64,000 nt of DNA. It comes from Sciurus carolinensis (Eukaryota > Chordata > Mammalia > Rodentia > Sciuridae). Positions 10,736 to 22,035 of the stretch are shown one piece after another (positions within the stretch are counted from its first letter, which is position 1; every line of letters begins with the position of its first letter). Location of the stretch: assembly GCF_902686445.1 (NCBI RefSeq), contig NC_062224.1:18827123-18891122 (forward strand). Reading direction: 5' to 3'. Position numbers and translations under genes: made by a program. Below the pieces are notes generated by a model. It had not been told where the DNA came from and made no database searches. It saw only the letters and a program-made list of their open reading frames with translations.

Positions 10736-11354
10736 TCCGTGTCAGCCCTGATGCAGAGAAAGATCTTTAGTAACCATGTGTTTGGTAAGAACGAGATGCT
10801 CCTATCCTTTGCCCCACCCCTCAGAGCCCTTCAGAATTGATCCCCAATCTATTTTATCCTGCCTCACTTCCAGGAACCACTGGAGATGATTTAATCCATC
10901 ATCCCTGCCCCTTTGGCATGCTCCTCTCCCTTCAGCCCTGGTGACTGCATGGGCCTGGCAGCTCCGTGTTCCTCTTGTTTGATTTAGGGCACTGATGGTT
11001 CATGATGTAAGGAGAATGTTCTCACCACCATCAGTGCTGACGGGCTGCACTGAGGAACCAGCCCGGTGCACGTTTTGTTGGGGGACACGGAGTGAACACA
11101 GTTTGGCTACAGTGAGGGCCCATCTACATGCTTATGGAAAGGTCCCTTCCAGTCCCTGTCACCCCCTCATCCTGAGCCCGTATCCTCTCCTGTCCTTTGC
11201 AGGCAATTAAGCTCGCTTTTCTGTTCTGAAGAGAACGCTCCCATGAAAAACAATCTATTCTTGTTTCTTTCCAGGAATACTAGAATTTTGCACATCTTGA
11301 ATTTTCTTTAGAGAGTTTATTGAAGGTCAAAATTCACAGTTAAACATAATTTTT
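10736..11354. other. Unique intronic sequence
   Basis: Nothing recognised; short overlapping frames only. Confidence 0.5.
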
Positions 11355-11490
11355 TTTAAAGGCCAGGCCCTTGCCTGTCATTCTAGCTCCTTCGGAGGCT
11401 AAGGCAGGAAGATTGCTTGAGTCCAGGAATCGGGGTGCAGCCTGGGCAACATAGTGAGACCCTGTCTCACAAGAACAAAGAAAATAATTT
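11355..11490 (+). mobile_element. B1/Alu-like monomer without an ID half
   Basis: TAGCTCCTTCGGAGGCTAAG, GATTGCTTGAGTCCAGGAAT and GCCTGGGCAACATAGTGAGA are 7SL-derived SINE sequence. It ends after GACCCTGTCTC with an A-rich tail and has no ID part, so it is probably an older B1-type copy. Confidence 0.85.
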
Positions 11491-11985
11491 GCCTGTCTCA
11501 ACCAGTCCTTAACCAGGGATGCTTCTGAGGAATACCTGTGGGCTTCCTTTGAGCGATTCTGACTCATGATATCTGGGATCATGTTCTGGAATTTGTATTT
11601 GTAAAAACTCTTTCCTTGATTCTGCTGCTAGGATATGACTTGTTGAAGCGCAGTCCCCCCGCAAGAAGCAAGACATTAAAGCATTGCATCGAGGGCTGTA
11701 ACGAACTTTCCTGGTCTCACAGTACCTTCCAGTTTGTTCTGTAAAGTGTTGCGGATCTATGGAGCAAACAGAAATACCAGTCTACATGTCAAAGAAAGGA
11801 GATATTTCTGTTAGAGCTTTTCTAATTAGAAACAAAAGCAAATATTACCCTTGTGCTTAATTTACCAGGAAATTTATTTTATTGTGGTTTCTTACACTAT
11901 AACTTTATGTAATAAGCTGTGTACTTAATTAATGTAGTGAAAACATCTTGTTCCAACGTGTTGAAAGCCCAAGATGACAATAAAA
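11491..11985. other. Unique intronic sequence
   Basis: AT-rich towards its end; no recognised element. Confidence 0.5.
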
Positions 11986-12283
11986 AATTTACATATGGGA
12001 AATGAAATGTACCACATTATGCTCTGACCATGCATGAATATACCACAATGAATCCTGCTTAAATATATATAACCGTAATGCACTAATTAAAAAAATAATA
12101 GTGGCAGTGGTAATAATAATTAATAATAATCTAAGGGGGATCAGTAGAGGATCAGGGGAGGGAGACAGGGAAGCAAAGAGAAGGTGCTGGGGAAGGAGAT
12201 TGATCAGACTGTGCAGGCGTAAACGTGGCATAATGAATCCCACTATTGTATATAATTATAATGCACCAATAAAATTTTTTTGA
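11986..12283 (+). mobile_element. Unnamed interspersed repeat with two copies of a 3'-end-like motif
   Basis: A ~60-bp AT-rich unit occurs at 12033-12097 and again, diverged, at 12219-12281 (shared CACAATGAATCC or CATAATGAATCC, then TAATGCAC, A tract). Between them lies a purine-rich block (GGATCAGGGGAGGGAGACAG). Polypurine plus conserved terminus plus A tract looks like an L1-type 3' end, here present twice. The family name is unknown to me, so the class is an inference. Confidence 0.45.
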
Positions 12284-12662
12284 AGCCCATTTACATTTAA
12301 ATGGAAGGTAAAACAGATGAAGAGACAGAGTGAAAGGTACAGGTGTCCTTCCTTTCCGACTGGCGTGTCATTCCCATGTGGAGGTTGTCAGCTGTCACTC
12401 AGCAGGGTGAGGCAGCAGGGTTGTTGGTGACGAGCTCATGTGGGAAGGCCCTGATTATAGTCATTACAGATGAGGACTCATTCTCTACCTCTCATTTTGT
12501 TTCAGCCTCCACACTCTCTTGTAGAAAAGTGCCAAACAGTAATTCTCACAATTTTTGAGCTGCTGTTTTTTAATACTAGATTTCCTGATTTTGTTATAAT
12601 GTACCATTTTTCTGGACTCAAGCCAGTGTTCATTGGCAGCTTCATCAAAAATGAGGGGCAAG

Positions 12663-12863
12663 CCGGGCACAGTGGTGCATGCCGGTAATCCCAGTGGCTT
12701 GGGAGGCTGAGGCAGGAGGATCTGAGTTCAAAACCAGCCTCAGCAAAAGCGAGGTGCTAAGCAACTCAGTGAGACCCTGTCTCTGAAAAAAAATACAAAA
12801 TAGGGCTGGGGAGGTGGCTTAGTGGTTGAGTGCCCCTGTGTTCAATCCCTGGTACCCCCCATA
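12663..12863 (+). mobile_element. B1-ID fused SINE with perfect 16-bp target duplication
   Basis: The B1 half begins CCGGGCACAGTGGTGCATGC and the ID half GGGCTGGGGAGGTGGCTTAG. The duplication AAAAATGAGGGGCAAG lies at 12647-12662 and 12864-12879, which fixes both ends. Confidence 0.95.
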
Positions 12864-12879
12864 AAAAATGAGGGGCAAG

Positions 12880-13075
12880 TGGGGTACAGTGGGGCACACC
12901 TGTTATCCAAGCTACTCTGGAGGCTGAAGTAGGAGGATCCCAAGTTTGAGGCCAGCATGGGGAATCCATTGAGACCCTGTCTCAAAATTAAAAATAAAAA
13001 AAAGGGGCTACTGCAGCAGAGTGCTTACCTGGCATGCACAATTCCTTGGGTTTCATCCCCAGCATCACAAAAAAA
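12880..13075 (+). mobile_element. Older B1-ID fused SINE, directly abutting
   Basis: B1 half (TACAGTGGGGCACACCTGTT ... GAGACCCTGTCTCA) and degenerate ID half (GCAGAGTGCTTACCTGGCAT). The younger SINE inserted right at its 5' end. Confidence 0.88.
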
Positions 13076-13150
13076 AGGAAAAAAGGAATGAAGGAAAGAA
13101 AGAGGGAGAGGAAGGAGGAGAGTGAGAAAAGAGAGAGAAAGAGTGTGGGG
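13070..13150. repeat. Purine-rich (GA/GGAA) tract
   Basis: About 80 bases of almost pure A/G, probably an expanded tail of the preceding SINE. Confidence 0.8.
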
Positions 13151-13409
13151 TTCCAGGTACAGAAAGAGGGGAGCATCCACGGAGCGCTTGGAGCTGGTCC
13201 TGCTCATGGGATTGTTCTCAATCATTTCCGTTGCTGCCTCCTGGTGTCACAGATGGAGTCCAGAGGCCAAGGCTGCTCCCGGAGGGAGGTCGGGGGACCC
13301 CAGGGCAGAGGGGCACCTGTGCGCCCACACCCTGGCCCTTTCTCTTGTGTAGTTCGGTCTTCCTTTCCAGTCCTAGGATTATAGAACACTGAAAATTCGG
13401 CTCACATTC

Positions 13410-13660
13410 TTGCCTTGATGTTCGAAGCCACTTATAACCTGGTTACTTCCCACCTAACTCTAATGCTGCTTCTTCACGGGCAACCTCATTTTAGCCTCTG
13501 GACCTCCTCTCTTGCATTTCCCCTCTTCCCGCATCCCTCATAAACATATACCAAGACCTCTTCTTTTCCCATCCAAATTCTCCCTGGTGAGATTCTCTGT
13601 CTGCGACGGCCTCACTTCCCTCTCGAGGTTCCTCTGGACCCACTTCCTGCACCGTGTAAG
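13410..13660 (+). mobile_element. Possible L2 LINE relic
   Basis: GAAGCCACTTATAACCTGGT, ACCTCCTCTCTTGCATTTCC and a CTTCCTGCACC stretch resemble the sense L2 ORF2 3' part. The similarity is weak. Confidence 0.4.
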
Positions 13661-14267
13661 AAGGCACTGTGTGGATGCCGTTTTAGGATGAGGAGCGGTG
13701 TGCCCTTCAGCGGGTCCACCTGAGGCTCAGGAGGATGTGGCACTGGGGAAGGACAGTGGACGCTCCCCGAGAGAAGCAGCTGAGTCTTGTCCTCTTCAGG
13801 GTTCCTTCCGATACTCGAGGATCCATCATCTTAACGGCATAAAAACAGAAACGAGGTAAGGGAACAGCCCTGAAGGCACGTGCCAGATGTTACTTTGAGC
13901 GTGTGCCACGATTCAGGTGTTCAGAGCTCAGCACCTGGTGACTGGGCTCACAGCAGCTTTTGTGTGCATAAAACATTTGTCATCGGACTGGGTAAGGGCA
14001 TCAGGAGTAGATGACTTTCAGGAGGATGGTGAATCTGGAAAAGAAGGCTTCAAAGTATTGAGTGTGGTCTTGAAAAGTTGAGGCGTTTTCCCTCAGTGTG
14101 CAGGCAGGCCGCCATTCAGACCAGGTAAGTGCTGTATGGAGGAGGGAGTGGTTGGAAGAAGTGCATTTACCGCTGTCTGGAAGTTTGTCCTTCCTGTCTC
14201 TGACTCCAACCTTGGCAAGGGGAGGTGCTCAGCAAGGACTTGTTGGATGAATGAGTGAATGTCTGTC
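13661..14267. other. Unique intronic sequence; L2-like end near 14215-14262
   Basis: The last part (GTGCTCAGCAAGGACTTG then GATGAATGAGTGAATG) looks like an L2 3' terminus. The rest is unassigned. Confidence 0.45.
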
Positions 14268-14325
14268 ATTCATTCATTCGTTCATTCATTCATTCATTCA
14301 TTCCTCTCTTTCTCTCTTCTTTCTT

Positions 14326-14356
<31 letters not shown>
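14268..14356. repeat. Compound microsatellite (CATT)n then (CTTT)n
   Basis: About nine CATT units, then CT/CTTT-rich sequence running into the antisense L1. The CTTT part is probably the L1's A-rich tail. Confidence 0.9.
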
Positions 14357-15140
14357 TTATTGTAAACAAATGGGGTACAACTTGTTTCTCTGTTTGTACA
14401 TGAAGTAGAGGCAGACCATTTGTGTAATCATACATTTATATAGGGTAATGGTGTTTGATTCATTCTGTTACTTTTTCCTTCCCCCCGCCCCTCCCACCCC
14501 TCTTTTCCCTCTATACAGTCCCTCCTTCCTCCATTCTTGCCTCCTTCCCACCCCACCATTTTGTGTCATCATCCGCTTATCAGAGAGATCATTTGTCCTT
14601 TGGTTTTTTGAGATTGGCTTATCTCACTTAGCATGATATTCTCCAATTTCATCCATTTGCCTGCAAATGCCATAATTTTATTATTCTTTTTTTTTTTTTT
14701 GGTACTGGGGATTGAACTCAGGGCCTTGTGCTTGCAAGGCAAGCACTCTACCAGCTGAGCTATCTCCCCAGCCCAATTTTATTATTCTTTATGGCTGAGT
14801 AATATTCCATGATATATATATATACCACAGTTTCTTTATCCATTCATCAATTGAGGGGCCTCTAGTTGGTTCCAGAATCTGGCTATTGTGAATTGAGCAG
14901 CTATGAACATTGTTGTGGCTGTATCTCTGTAATATGCTGATTTTAAGTCCTTTGGGTATAGGCCGAGGAGTGGGATAGCTGGGTCAAATGGTGGTTCCAT
15001 TCCAAGCTTTCTGAGGAATCTCCACACTGCTTTCCAGAGTGGCTGCACTAATTTGCAGCCCCACCAGCAATGTATGAGTGTACCTTTCCCCCCACATCCT
15101 CGCCAACACCTATTGTTGCTTGTATTCTTGATAATCGCTT
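14357..15140 (-). mobile_element. 5'-truncated young L1 (ORF2 end and 3' UTR)
   Basis: The minus strand encodes the C-terminal end of L1 ORF2 ([20 protein letters not shown], then [12 protein letters not shown] and [12 protein letters not shown]). After the stop it has a G-rich 3' UTR (+ strand CCCCCCGCCCCTCCCACCCC). It closely parallels the L1 at 40.7 kb. Homology breaks at about 15140. An ID SINE interrupts it. Confidence 0.93.
14690..14774 (-). mobile_element. Young ID element inside the L1, perfect 16-bp target duplication
   Basis: The antisense ID body ends AGCTATCTCCCCAGCCC. The flanking duplication AATTTTATTATTCTTT lies at 14674-14689 and 14775-14790. It has the same TTGCAAGGCAAGC core as the ID at 1661, so the two are of one subfamily. 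Confidence 0.96.
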
Positions 15141-18100
15141 TAATTCTAAAGCCCCATGCAAGGGTGGGAGGTTGCCAGTCTAGCCGAGGCCTCCTTCCCG
15201 TGCTGGGTGGTCCCCCTGCTCTTCTGGGTGATGGACACAGTAGAGACAACTGCATCTAGAACTGGAGTTCTTGGTGCCATTGAACTCGGCTGAAGGCTTC
15301 CAGGTGGCTGGCCAACGTTGAGGCTGAGATTCGCCTCCTTCCTCAAAACACTTGCTCCCACATCCTTTCCTCAGCTTAACATGGGTTTATTTTAAATGGG
15401 GTTGAGGGCTTCAGAAAATGTTTTTGAGCAGACACTGGAGATTAGAGGAACCAAATCACAGCCATGCGGGATCTGGGGATGAGACTTCCAGGCAGGGGAA
15501 TTGGGGTGTAAAGGTCCAAGAAGGGAACAGCCTCGGGTTGTGGAGAGCAGGAAGCCCATGTGCTGGAGCAGAGGAAACAAGTTGACAAAGCCAGACCGTG
15601 CCGGGCCTTGAAGACCCTGGAAAGAGGCTGGCCGATACTCTAGACGCAGGGGGAGCCATTGCGGGCAGTGTCTCATGTGAGAATTTCCCTGTCTATTTGA
15701 ACCTGACAGCAGCCTGCAGTAAATAGGCCAGATGCACTTACTCCCATTGTAGAGATGAAGAAAGTGAAACCCCAAGAGGCTGGAAAGCTGGGCCCTGGCC
15801 CTCTGGTGCCGGTTGACTGTTCTCTCTTTAGGGCCTGAGAAGTGGAGTGTTTCCTGGTTTGTGGATGTCCCTGGAGGGACCCCAAGAAACTGAAACGTGG
15901 TCACATTTCATTTTGGCCACCACCCTTGGGGAACACGTGGAGAAATTGGAGACATACCAGGGGGGACAAGGAGAGAGGTGAAAGGGTGCATTCGTGGTCC
16001 TGTGAAGGAGGTTAGTGAAATCGAGAGGTGCGTGCGTCTTTTCCCGGGGGAAGCAGCAGTCAGTGGTGATCCTCAAATAGCTGAGGTTTCCAGCTGGTTA
16101 CTCTCCATCTCCATGGGAGACTGAGCTGGAGAAGGTCAACTTCAACTGTAGTGACAAGAGTACAGAGCAGAGGGGCAGAATGAGCTTGGTGACTGTAAGG
16201 GTCATTAGATCCCTAAACAGACCATTCAGAGTGGTTCTAGAAACTTGGTCCCCAGGGCTGCGTGAAAATCAAAGTTATTCTTCTTAAAATTCTTCTTAAA
16301 AGAAGTTCTGACCTTTTACAATCACTGGGTTCCCTGAGGCTGTGCTCTGGGTGAGGTTAAAGCTCACACAGAGTATTTCCTGGGTTTGCCCAGCCTGCCC
16401 TTGGAGGGTTCTCCCTGGAGTAACCTGCACCTCTCAAAGGTGACACGGGCATGCTAGTGAGGATTGGGGGTGCCCTGGAATCCACTCCCAAGGATTTCCT
16501 CTTTGTTTCTTTAGGAAGATTTTCCACCCCATCCTGGTTGGGAAGAGTTGTCCCCTGTTGCCAAGCAGTTCCTGTGTCCCTGTGTCCTGGCACCTCCTTT
16601 CTCACCTGGACGTGCCCTTTCTCAAGCAGCACAGAATGGAGTTTGTGCTGGTTCATTTGGGAGAGGAGGGGAAACGCCCTCTGCTTTGTTAGAGGACACC
16701 CAAACAGACTGGTGCCCCATTCTCCTTTGACAGCTGTTTCTGCCACACAGCAACCCCGGGTGACCATCCTGTGATCCCATCCATTGTTCTTTACTCAGTG
16801 GTTCAACTAGGGCAGAGCACAGGGTTTGAGCTGCTCAGCTTGTTGCACTGCTCAGTGTCACAGGGCTCCTGTCCCTGGTCTAGTTGGAGCATACATCCCT
16901 TTTCTTCTGTCAGATTCTGTCCATTCATTAGACCATCTGTCTGCCACTCAGACTCACCTCCCACCCACCAGGCTGAGTGTCATGGTGATTCTTGATTTCT
17001 CTGACACCAGGGTTTTATACCCTTGCAACTAGGGTCCAGTGCAGCTCTGGCCCACTGGCCTTCGGGCGTCTCTGCCTCTGAGAGGCAAGGTCTCAAGGTT
17101 CCCCAAAGGGAGGGCTTCACTATCACAGGAGCTGGGTGCTTCAAGGGCACCATAGCAGCCGGGATCTGGCCATGTTTGTTGGGACTTGGGCAATAGCTCA
17201 AGCAGGAGATGAGGATTTATTTTGTTCACTTCATTGTTCATTCACTCATTCATTTGGAAGCAGCTCTGTCATTGCTGGAAAGTAGGATTTGGTAGTGAGG
17301 GAGATGATGAGTCTCTCATTTGATGGGATTTCCTTTGGAGGTTGGAGGGGTGGGGAAAATGGACAATAAACAAGATTTCAGGAACTGATAGGAGCCATGG
17401 AAGACAGCATCAGATGGGATGCGATGGAGGAGGCGGGTTTGGGGGCTGGCCTCTCTGTGGGTCGTATACAGAGGGCCATCAGAACCAGCTCCGTGACTGT
17501 GCAGGTGTGGCTGAAATCTGGTCATGGTGGGTAGCATGGCTGTGGGCTGTCACCTCCTGGGACTTCCAGGCCTGCTGAAGTGCTCATTTCCCACCTTTCT
17601 CAGGAAACTCAGCATCCTTTTAGGTTGCTTGTTTTAATAAGTGTAGTAAATGAAGCATTGAGTTAGGGCAAAACTGTTCAGGAATCACCATTGGGAGTAG
17701 ATTAGATATAAAGTCTCATTCACTTACCAATTATTTGTTGAGTGCCCTGTAAGCCAGTAGCCCTGTCCTCACAGAGCCACAGTCTGGGGCATTTTCAGAG
17801 GGGAGGGTCCCTGGACACCGTCCCAGGGAAGGCAGAGGACTGCCTGCCCTGCAGATCTATTGGTATATGGTCCTGCATGTGTCAACAGTCAGTGAAAATG
17901 ACTTATTTTAATGTGGCAAAACCGGTTTTATTTGTCAGTGTTAAACTTAAGTTGATAGTAGAGGCAAAGATCGATGGAACTGAAGGGGCCTTTAATGATT
18001 AATTCTTTTCTTCCTTCCCTTCTAAAATATTTGCTTCCTGAAAAAAACCAGTGTTTCATTGTGTACACTTAGATACTCTATGGAACATTTTATTAGTAAC

Positions 18101-18254
18101 AACTCACTACTTAAAATGCATATTTCAGTAATGAGAAGCAATTCTCTGGACTTGAAAGAAAACCATTCTGTTTAAAGGAGAAGAAATCTTCTTGATTACT
18201 TTGCAAGTTTCCCCATCCAGACGTTTCAAACATATCCCAAATTGTCCTTGGAGG
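15141..18254. other. Mostly unique intron with old repeat traces
   Basis: About 15545-15670 (GGAGCAGAGGAAACAAGTTG ... GGGCCTTGAAGACCC) resembles a common mammalian interspersed repeat whose name I cannot give. It is followed by a MIR-like core at 15690-15790 (AGATGAAGAAAGTGAAACCC). A 170-codon minus-strand frame at 15392-15904 runs through these relics and is not called a gene. From 15.9 to 18.25 kb I see nothing definite. Confidence 0.5.
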
Positions 18255-18400
18255 ATTTTTTTTTTTAAATCGTGGTAAAATATACGTAACATAAAATTTA
18301 CCATGTTAGCCATTTGTGAAGGTCCAGTTCAGCAACGTGAAGTACATCCCCGTTGTTTGTGATTGTCACCACCATCCATCTGTAGAACTTTACTCTGGAG
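18255..18400 (-). mobile_element. Ancient L1 3' UTR relic
   Basis: AAATCGTGGTAAAATATACG, AACATAAAATTTACCATGTT and CACCACCATCCATCTGTAGA are antisense L1M 3' UTR. Confidence 0.85.
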
Positions 18401-18424
18401 TCTTACAGTTTCTGTTGTTCATAG

Positions 18425-18625
18425 ATTTTATTTGGCTAAAGCACCATGCCAGGCATTTTATGAATGATATCTGATTTGATGAATGACAGGGTTCCTCACT
18501 GGAACCCTGCGAGGGGCATATTACGTATGCAGTTTTTACCAATGAGAAGACAGACCTAAAAGGGGTTAAATAACTTATTTCAAGGTATCCAGCCAACTGA
18601 TAAAACGAAACACAGGGTTTTATCA
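18425..18625 (+). mobile_element. MIR SINE
   Basis: GCACCATGCCAGGCATTTTA, CCTGCGAGGGGCATATTACG and GGGGTTAAATAACTTATTTC follow the MIR consensus. Confidence 0.75.
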
Positions 18626-18887
18626 GGAACCTGTTGAGCCCAACTTTATCCAAACCAGAGGCTTTTTCTATTGTTCTGTGGTGAATTTCAGTTAGAAATT
18701 TTGATTGTGGCTTCTTGCCTTCTGTTGGCAACTGTCTTTAGCATGGATTAGAATCGTGTTCACATTTTCTCAGAATTCTGGAATGTTTCCCTTGTAGTTA
18801 ACTTTTTCTTGCTTAGTAAATATGAGGAGCCACTGAGCACCAACAGAATAGGTTATCTATAAAAACAGATGATAATAAAAACTATAC

Positions 18888-18952
18888 TTTCCTTCCTTCC
18901 TTCCTTCCTTCCTTCCTTCCTTCCTTCCTTCCTTCCTTCCTTCTTTTCTTTC
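18888..18952. repeat. (TTCC)n microsatellite, about 14 units
   Basis: A nearly pure TTCC run, then TTCTTTTCTTTC leading into an antisense ID. It is probably the mutated tail of that SINE. Confidence 0.95.
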
Positions 18953-19022
18953 TTGCACTGGGGATGGAACCCCAGACCTTATACATGTTAGGTAAGTGCT
19001 CTCCCCCTGACCTCCACCCCAA
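18953..19022 (-). mobile_element. ID SINE
   Basis: TTGCACTGGGGATGGAACCC and GGTAAGTGCTCTCCCCCTGA are a diverged antisense ID body. Confidence 0.8.
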
Positions 19023-19779
19023 TCCCATACCCATACTTCTTATTTGAAGAGGATTTGAAAGTTTATCTCCCTACCATGTGATTACTATATCTTCTTCTAG
19101 AATTCTCTCCCTTTCCAGAATGTCAGGCCGTGGTTCTCAAGTCTAATCGGAGGAAGTGAATCTGCTGTTACATTTCCTTCCTGCCCAGTGAAGACGGCAC
19201 CCATGCCTTTCCTTTACACAAACAGATGGACATGTGGCATGCTTTTCCTTCCTAGCCTCATCTTTGGCTGAGCCTGGTGTGTGGACACAGGTGTAGGAAG
19301 GCCAATCCTGTGAGAGGTCTTGGGAAGGGCTCTGCTACTAAGAGGTGCCCTCATTTTGGGGTGGGGGGTGAGAGAGCCGTGCATGGTCATGCACATGTTA
19401 GCAATCTTTTGGAGCCTGGTACTAGATTAGGTGAGATTAGGTGTTATCTCTTAGATAGGAACACCAACCATGTGGTAGAAAAGGGAAGGAAACGTGTTCT
19501 TTCTCTAGTTTGACATGCAAGTAAGAGGAACACCCCAGCTGGCTTCTGATCTCAGAGAGCAGAGGAAGGCCAGCCCAGCCCAGCAGCTTCTCCTGTTCCC
19601 ACGACCTGTGCCTCCAGTCAGCAAGGCAGACTGGGTCTCCTGGGGTTGCTGAAGCCCCTCTCCTCCCCCTACCTCTCCGCCTCAGTAACAACTCCTGCGT
19701 TGTCCTAAAGTACTGTGTAAAATAGGGAAAGGCCAGTTCCTAGCAGGTCCTTCTGTCTTTCTCCTGGCCTCCTTGGGTG
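19023..19779. other. Unique intronic sequence
   Basis: No gene or repeat recognised. Confidence 0.5.
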
Positions 19780-20240
19780 CTCCCATGTCTCCTCATTGCC
19801 ATTTGGAGGAAGCCCTAACCCTGGCCTCATTGCTTTTCATAATCTAACTCTTGGTTTTCTCCCTCCACATCCACTCAGCCTCCTCCCTCCCCCATCCTTT
19901 TATAACCCAGCCACCCCACCACACGCTATTCCCAGTGCTCTGAGCTCTGCTGTCTTTGGGCTTTGCAAAGGCTGCCGTTCTGTCTGGAGGGCTCTTACCC
20001 CTTCATCCCCCATGGCACCCACGTTACTTGAATAAATCCTACTCTGCTCCTCCATGAGAGGAGCCTTCCCTGAGCCCCTAGCCCTGGCTGGGCTCCCTCC
20101 TGGAAGCTCCTGTCTTCACCTTTGATTAGGCACAGAACAGCCTGGTGGTTGCAGCCTTCGCAGACAGCCTGAGGGTCTTCCTTACAGTCATAGCCTCAGA
20201 GCTCAGTACATGTTTGCCAAAGGAATGGGGGATCCAGCCA
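19780..20240 (+). mobile_element. L2 LINE, ORF2 3' region relic
   Basis: CTTTGGGCTTTGCAAAGGCT, TCTGTCTGGAGGGCTCTTAC and GAGAGGAGCCTTCCCTGAGC are landmark L2 positions (the CCTTTGCAC-type, TGCCTGGAATGCTCTT-type and GAGGCCTTCCCTGA-type segments), in sense order. Confidence 0.8.
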
Positions 20241-20279
20241 GCATCTGCCATGCATCCCGCTCATTTTGTATCATCAAAT

Positions 20280-20460
20280 CTATAAATATGAAGGAGAGTG
20301 GGAGGCGGGGAGGCGAGGCTGGCTTTCTCCTCTGATAGGTGGAAAGGCGTCCGCCCACCTCAACATCTCCATTACGCTCCCTCCCGCCCCTCCCTCCCTC
20401 CTGGCGCTTATTACCATCCCAGTGGCCCTGCCTGGTGTTTATCTCTCTGCCCACTCTTGA
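20280..20460. other. GC-rich patch with GC-box and GATA-like words
   Basis: The stretch has GGAGGCGGGGAGGCGAGG, CTGATAGGTGG and CTCCCTCCCGCCCC. It could be regulatory, but composition is the only evidence. Confidence 0.25.
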
Positions 20461-20469
20461 ATGTCATCT

Positions 20470-20580
20470 TCCCGGGAGCGGGGACCTCCTCCCTCTGTGG
20501 CCTGTTTACCTCTAATACTTCACTAATTCCTGGGACATAGAAAGTGCTCAGCATTTATTTGTTGAAGGTTTAAATGAATG
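20470..20580 (+). mobile_element. L2 LINE 3' end
   Basis: GGGACCTCCTCCCTCTGTGG, ATTCCTGGGACATAGAAAGT and GCTCAGCATTTATTTGTTGA fit the sense L2 terminus. Confidence 0.75.
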
Positions 20581-21807
20581 GGTTCAGCTGACAGCCACAC
20601 ACGGGACTTTCAGTAGCAGAAAGAGAGAATCCTCTTTCTCTTTTTGCCTTGCAAATATGGAGAAAAGGCTTTTCAAGAGATTCATAAAATCAAAGCCCAA
20701 AGGGCTTTAGTGGACCCCCCCACCCCCTGCCAAAGGGAATTTTCTCTAGGACATGATCATGTGAAAACTGTTTTAAAGGCGAGCTAATGTTTATTTACTT
20801 CTAGTTAGCATTTTATTTTGTTTTCCAGTGTCCATCTGTTCATTATTGGTTTAGTCACACCAATTTGCATACTATTGTGCTAATTACCAGATAATTTAAG
20901 CCCTCAGGTATTTCTCATAATGTTCCTGGAATAGAATTTCTATTTAACAATCAAATGACTAGTAGATACATATTTCTTTTGGGGGGATTCAGTTTCTCCT
21001 GGGGTTCAATTGGAGACTCCAGTGGACCAGAAATTGTGAGTGAAACTTCTTGTAGATCCACTTGCGCAATTGATTTTCAAAAGCACAGGAACTTTAAACT
21101 CTGTGACTTTAATGCGGAGTGGGGGGAAGCCTCTAAGGTAATGTTCTACGAAGCTCCCCTTCTGGATGACAGAAAACGACAGATGTCCTTATTTTTATTC
21201 TGCAGAACACCTCCTTCCCCTCGCAGAGAAGAATCTGTGTTCCCAGACCCAGCAGTTTCTAATCCTCGAAAACTCCTCATTTGCTTTGCTTGTGAGGCTG
21301 TTTCTCCAAATTTCTGATTAGGTTTGCTGTCAACTTGCCCCGCCCCACTTCCAGTTAGACAAAGCTTTGTCCGAGTTGCATGTTTTGCCAGCAGGGGTGG
21401 TGAAAAGTAAGAGGAATTTAGAATCCAAGAAACAGCTAGCTCTGTGCTCCTCAGCAGGTTTATGGACTCCTCTGTTCTAGGTCCTCAGGCTGCAGTGGAA
21501 TTGCAGTATCTGTCTTGCAGGTAAATCTCGGTGAGCTGGGAATTGAGCATCATTTGGGGACATTATTTGCAAACCTGTTGAACAAATAACAGCTACAAAT
21601 TTTCAGAAGTAATAGCTATTTTATTTTCTCTGGAAACCTTGAGAGAAATGGATAAGCAGAGGAAAAAAATTTTTCTATCATGAGCTCTAATCAGAGTAGC
21701 ATGTGCATGTCCTTGTACTGGGCAAAAAGGACATTTAATGCCTTTTACACAACCTCAGAGAGTGTTCCTGACCAAAGCTGTTGTGGGAGCTGTACCCTGT
21801 GTCATGT
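20581..21807. other. Unique intron, AT-rich homeodomain-type words near 20.8-20.95 kb
   Basis: No exon. The part 20780-20960 carries several TAAT/ATTA words (GTGCTAATTACCAGATAATT), and 21359-21370 is a perfect palindrome ACAAAGCTTTGT. Conservation cannot be judged here. Confidence 0.4.
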
Positions 21808-22004
21808 TGCCTAGTACTGGAGATTGAATCCAAGACCTGTGGATGCTAGGCAAGTGCTCTACCAATGACCTGTACTCCTGGCCCTTTTTTAAAGTTTTAT
21901 TTTGAGACAGGGTCTCACCAAGTTGCCCAGGCTGACATTGAATTTGCCATCATCCTGCCTCAGCTTCTTGAGTCACTGGGATTACACACCACTGTACCCA
22001 GCGT
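21808..22004 (-). mobile_element. B1-ID fused SINE, followed by poly(T) 22012-22034
   Basis: ID half (TACTGGAGATTGAATCCAAG ... GCAAGTGCTCTACCAATGAC) and B1 half (GAGACAGGGTCTCACCAAGT, GGGATTACACACCACTGTAC). The nearby T run lies on the B1 side, so it is probably not this element's own tail. Confidence 0.88.
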
Positions 22005-22035
22005 TTTTGCTTTTTTTTTTTTTTTTTTTTTTTTA

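Noticed and set aside
15392..15904. 170-codon minus-strand frame
   Set aside because: It runs antisense through a MIR-like core and another old repeat. No domain seen.
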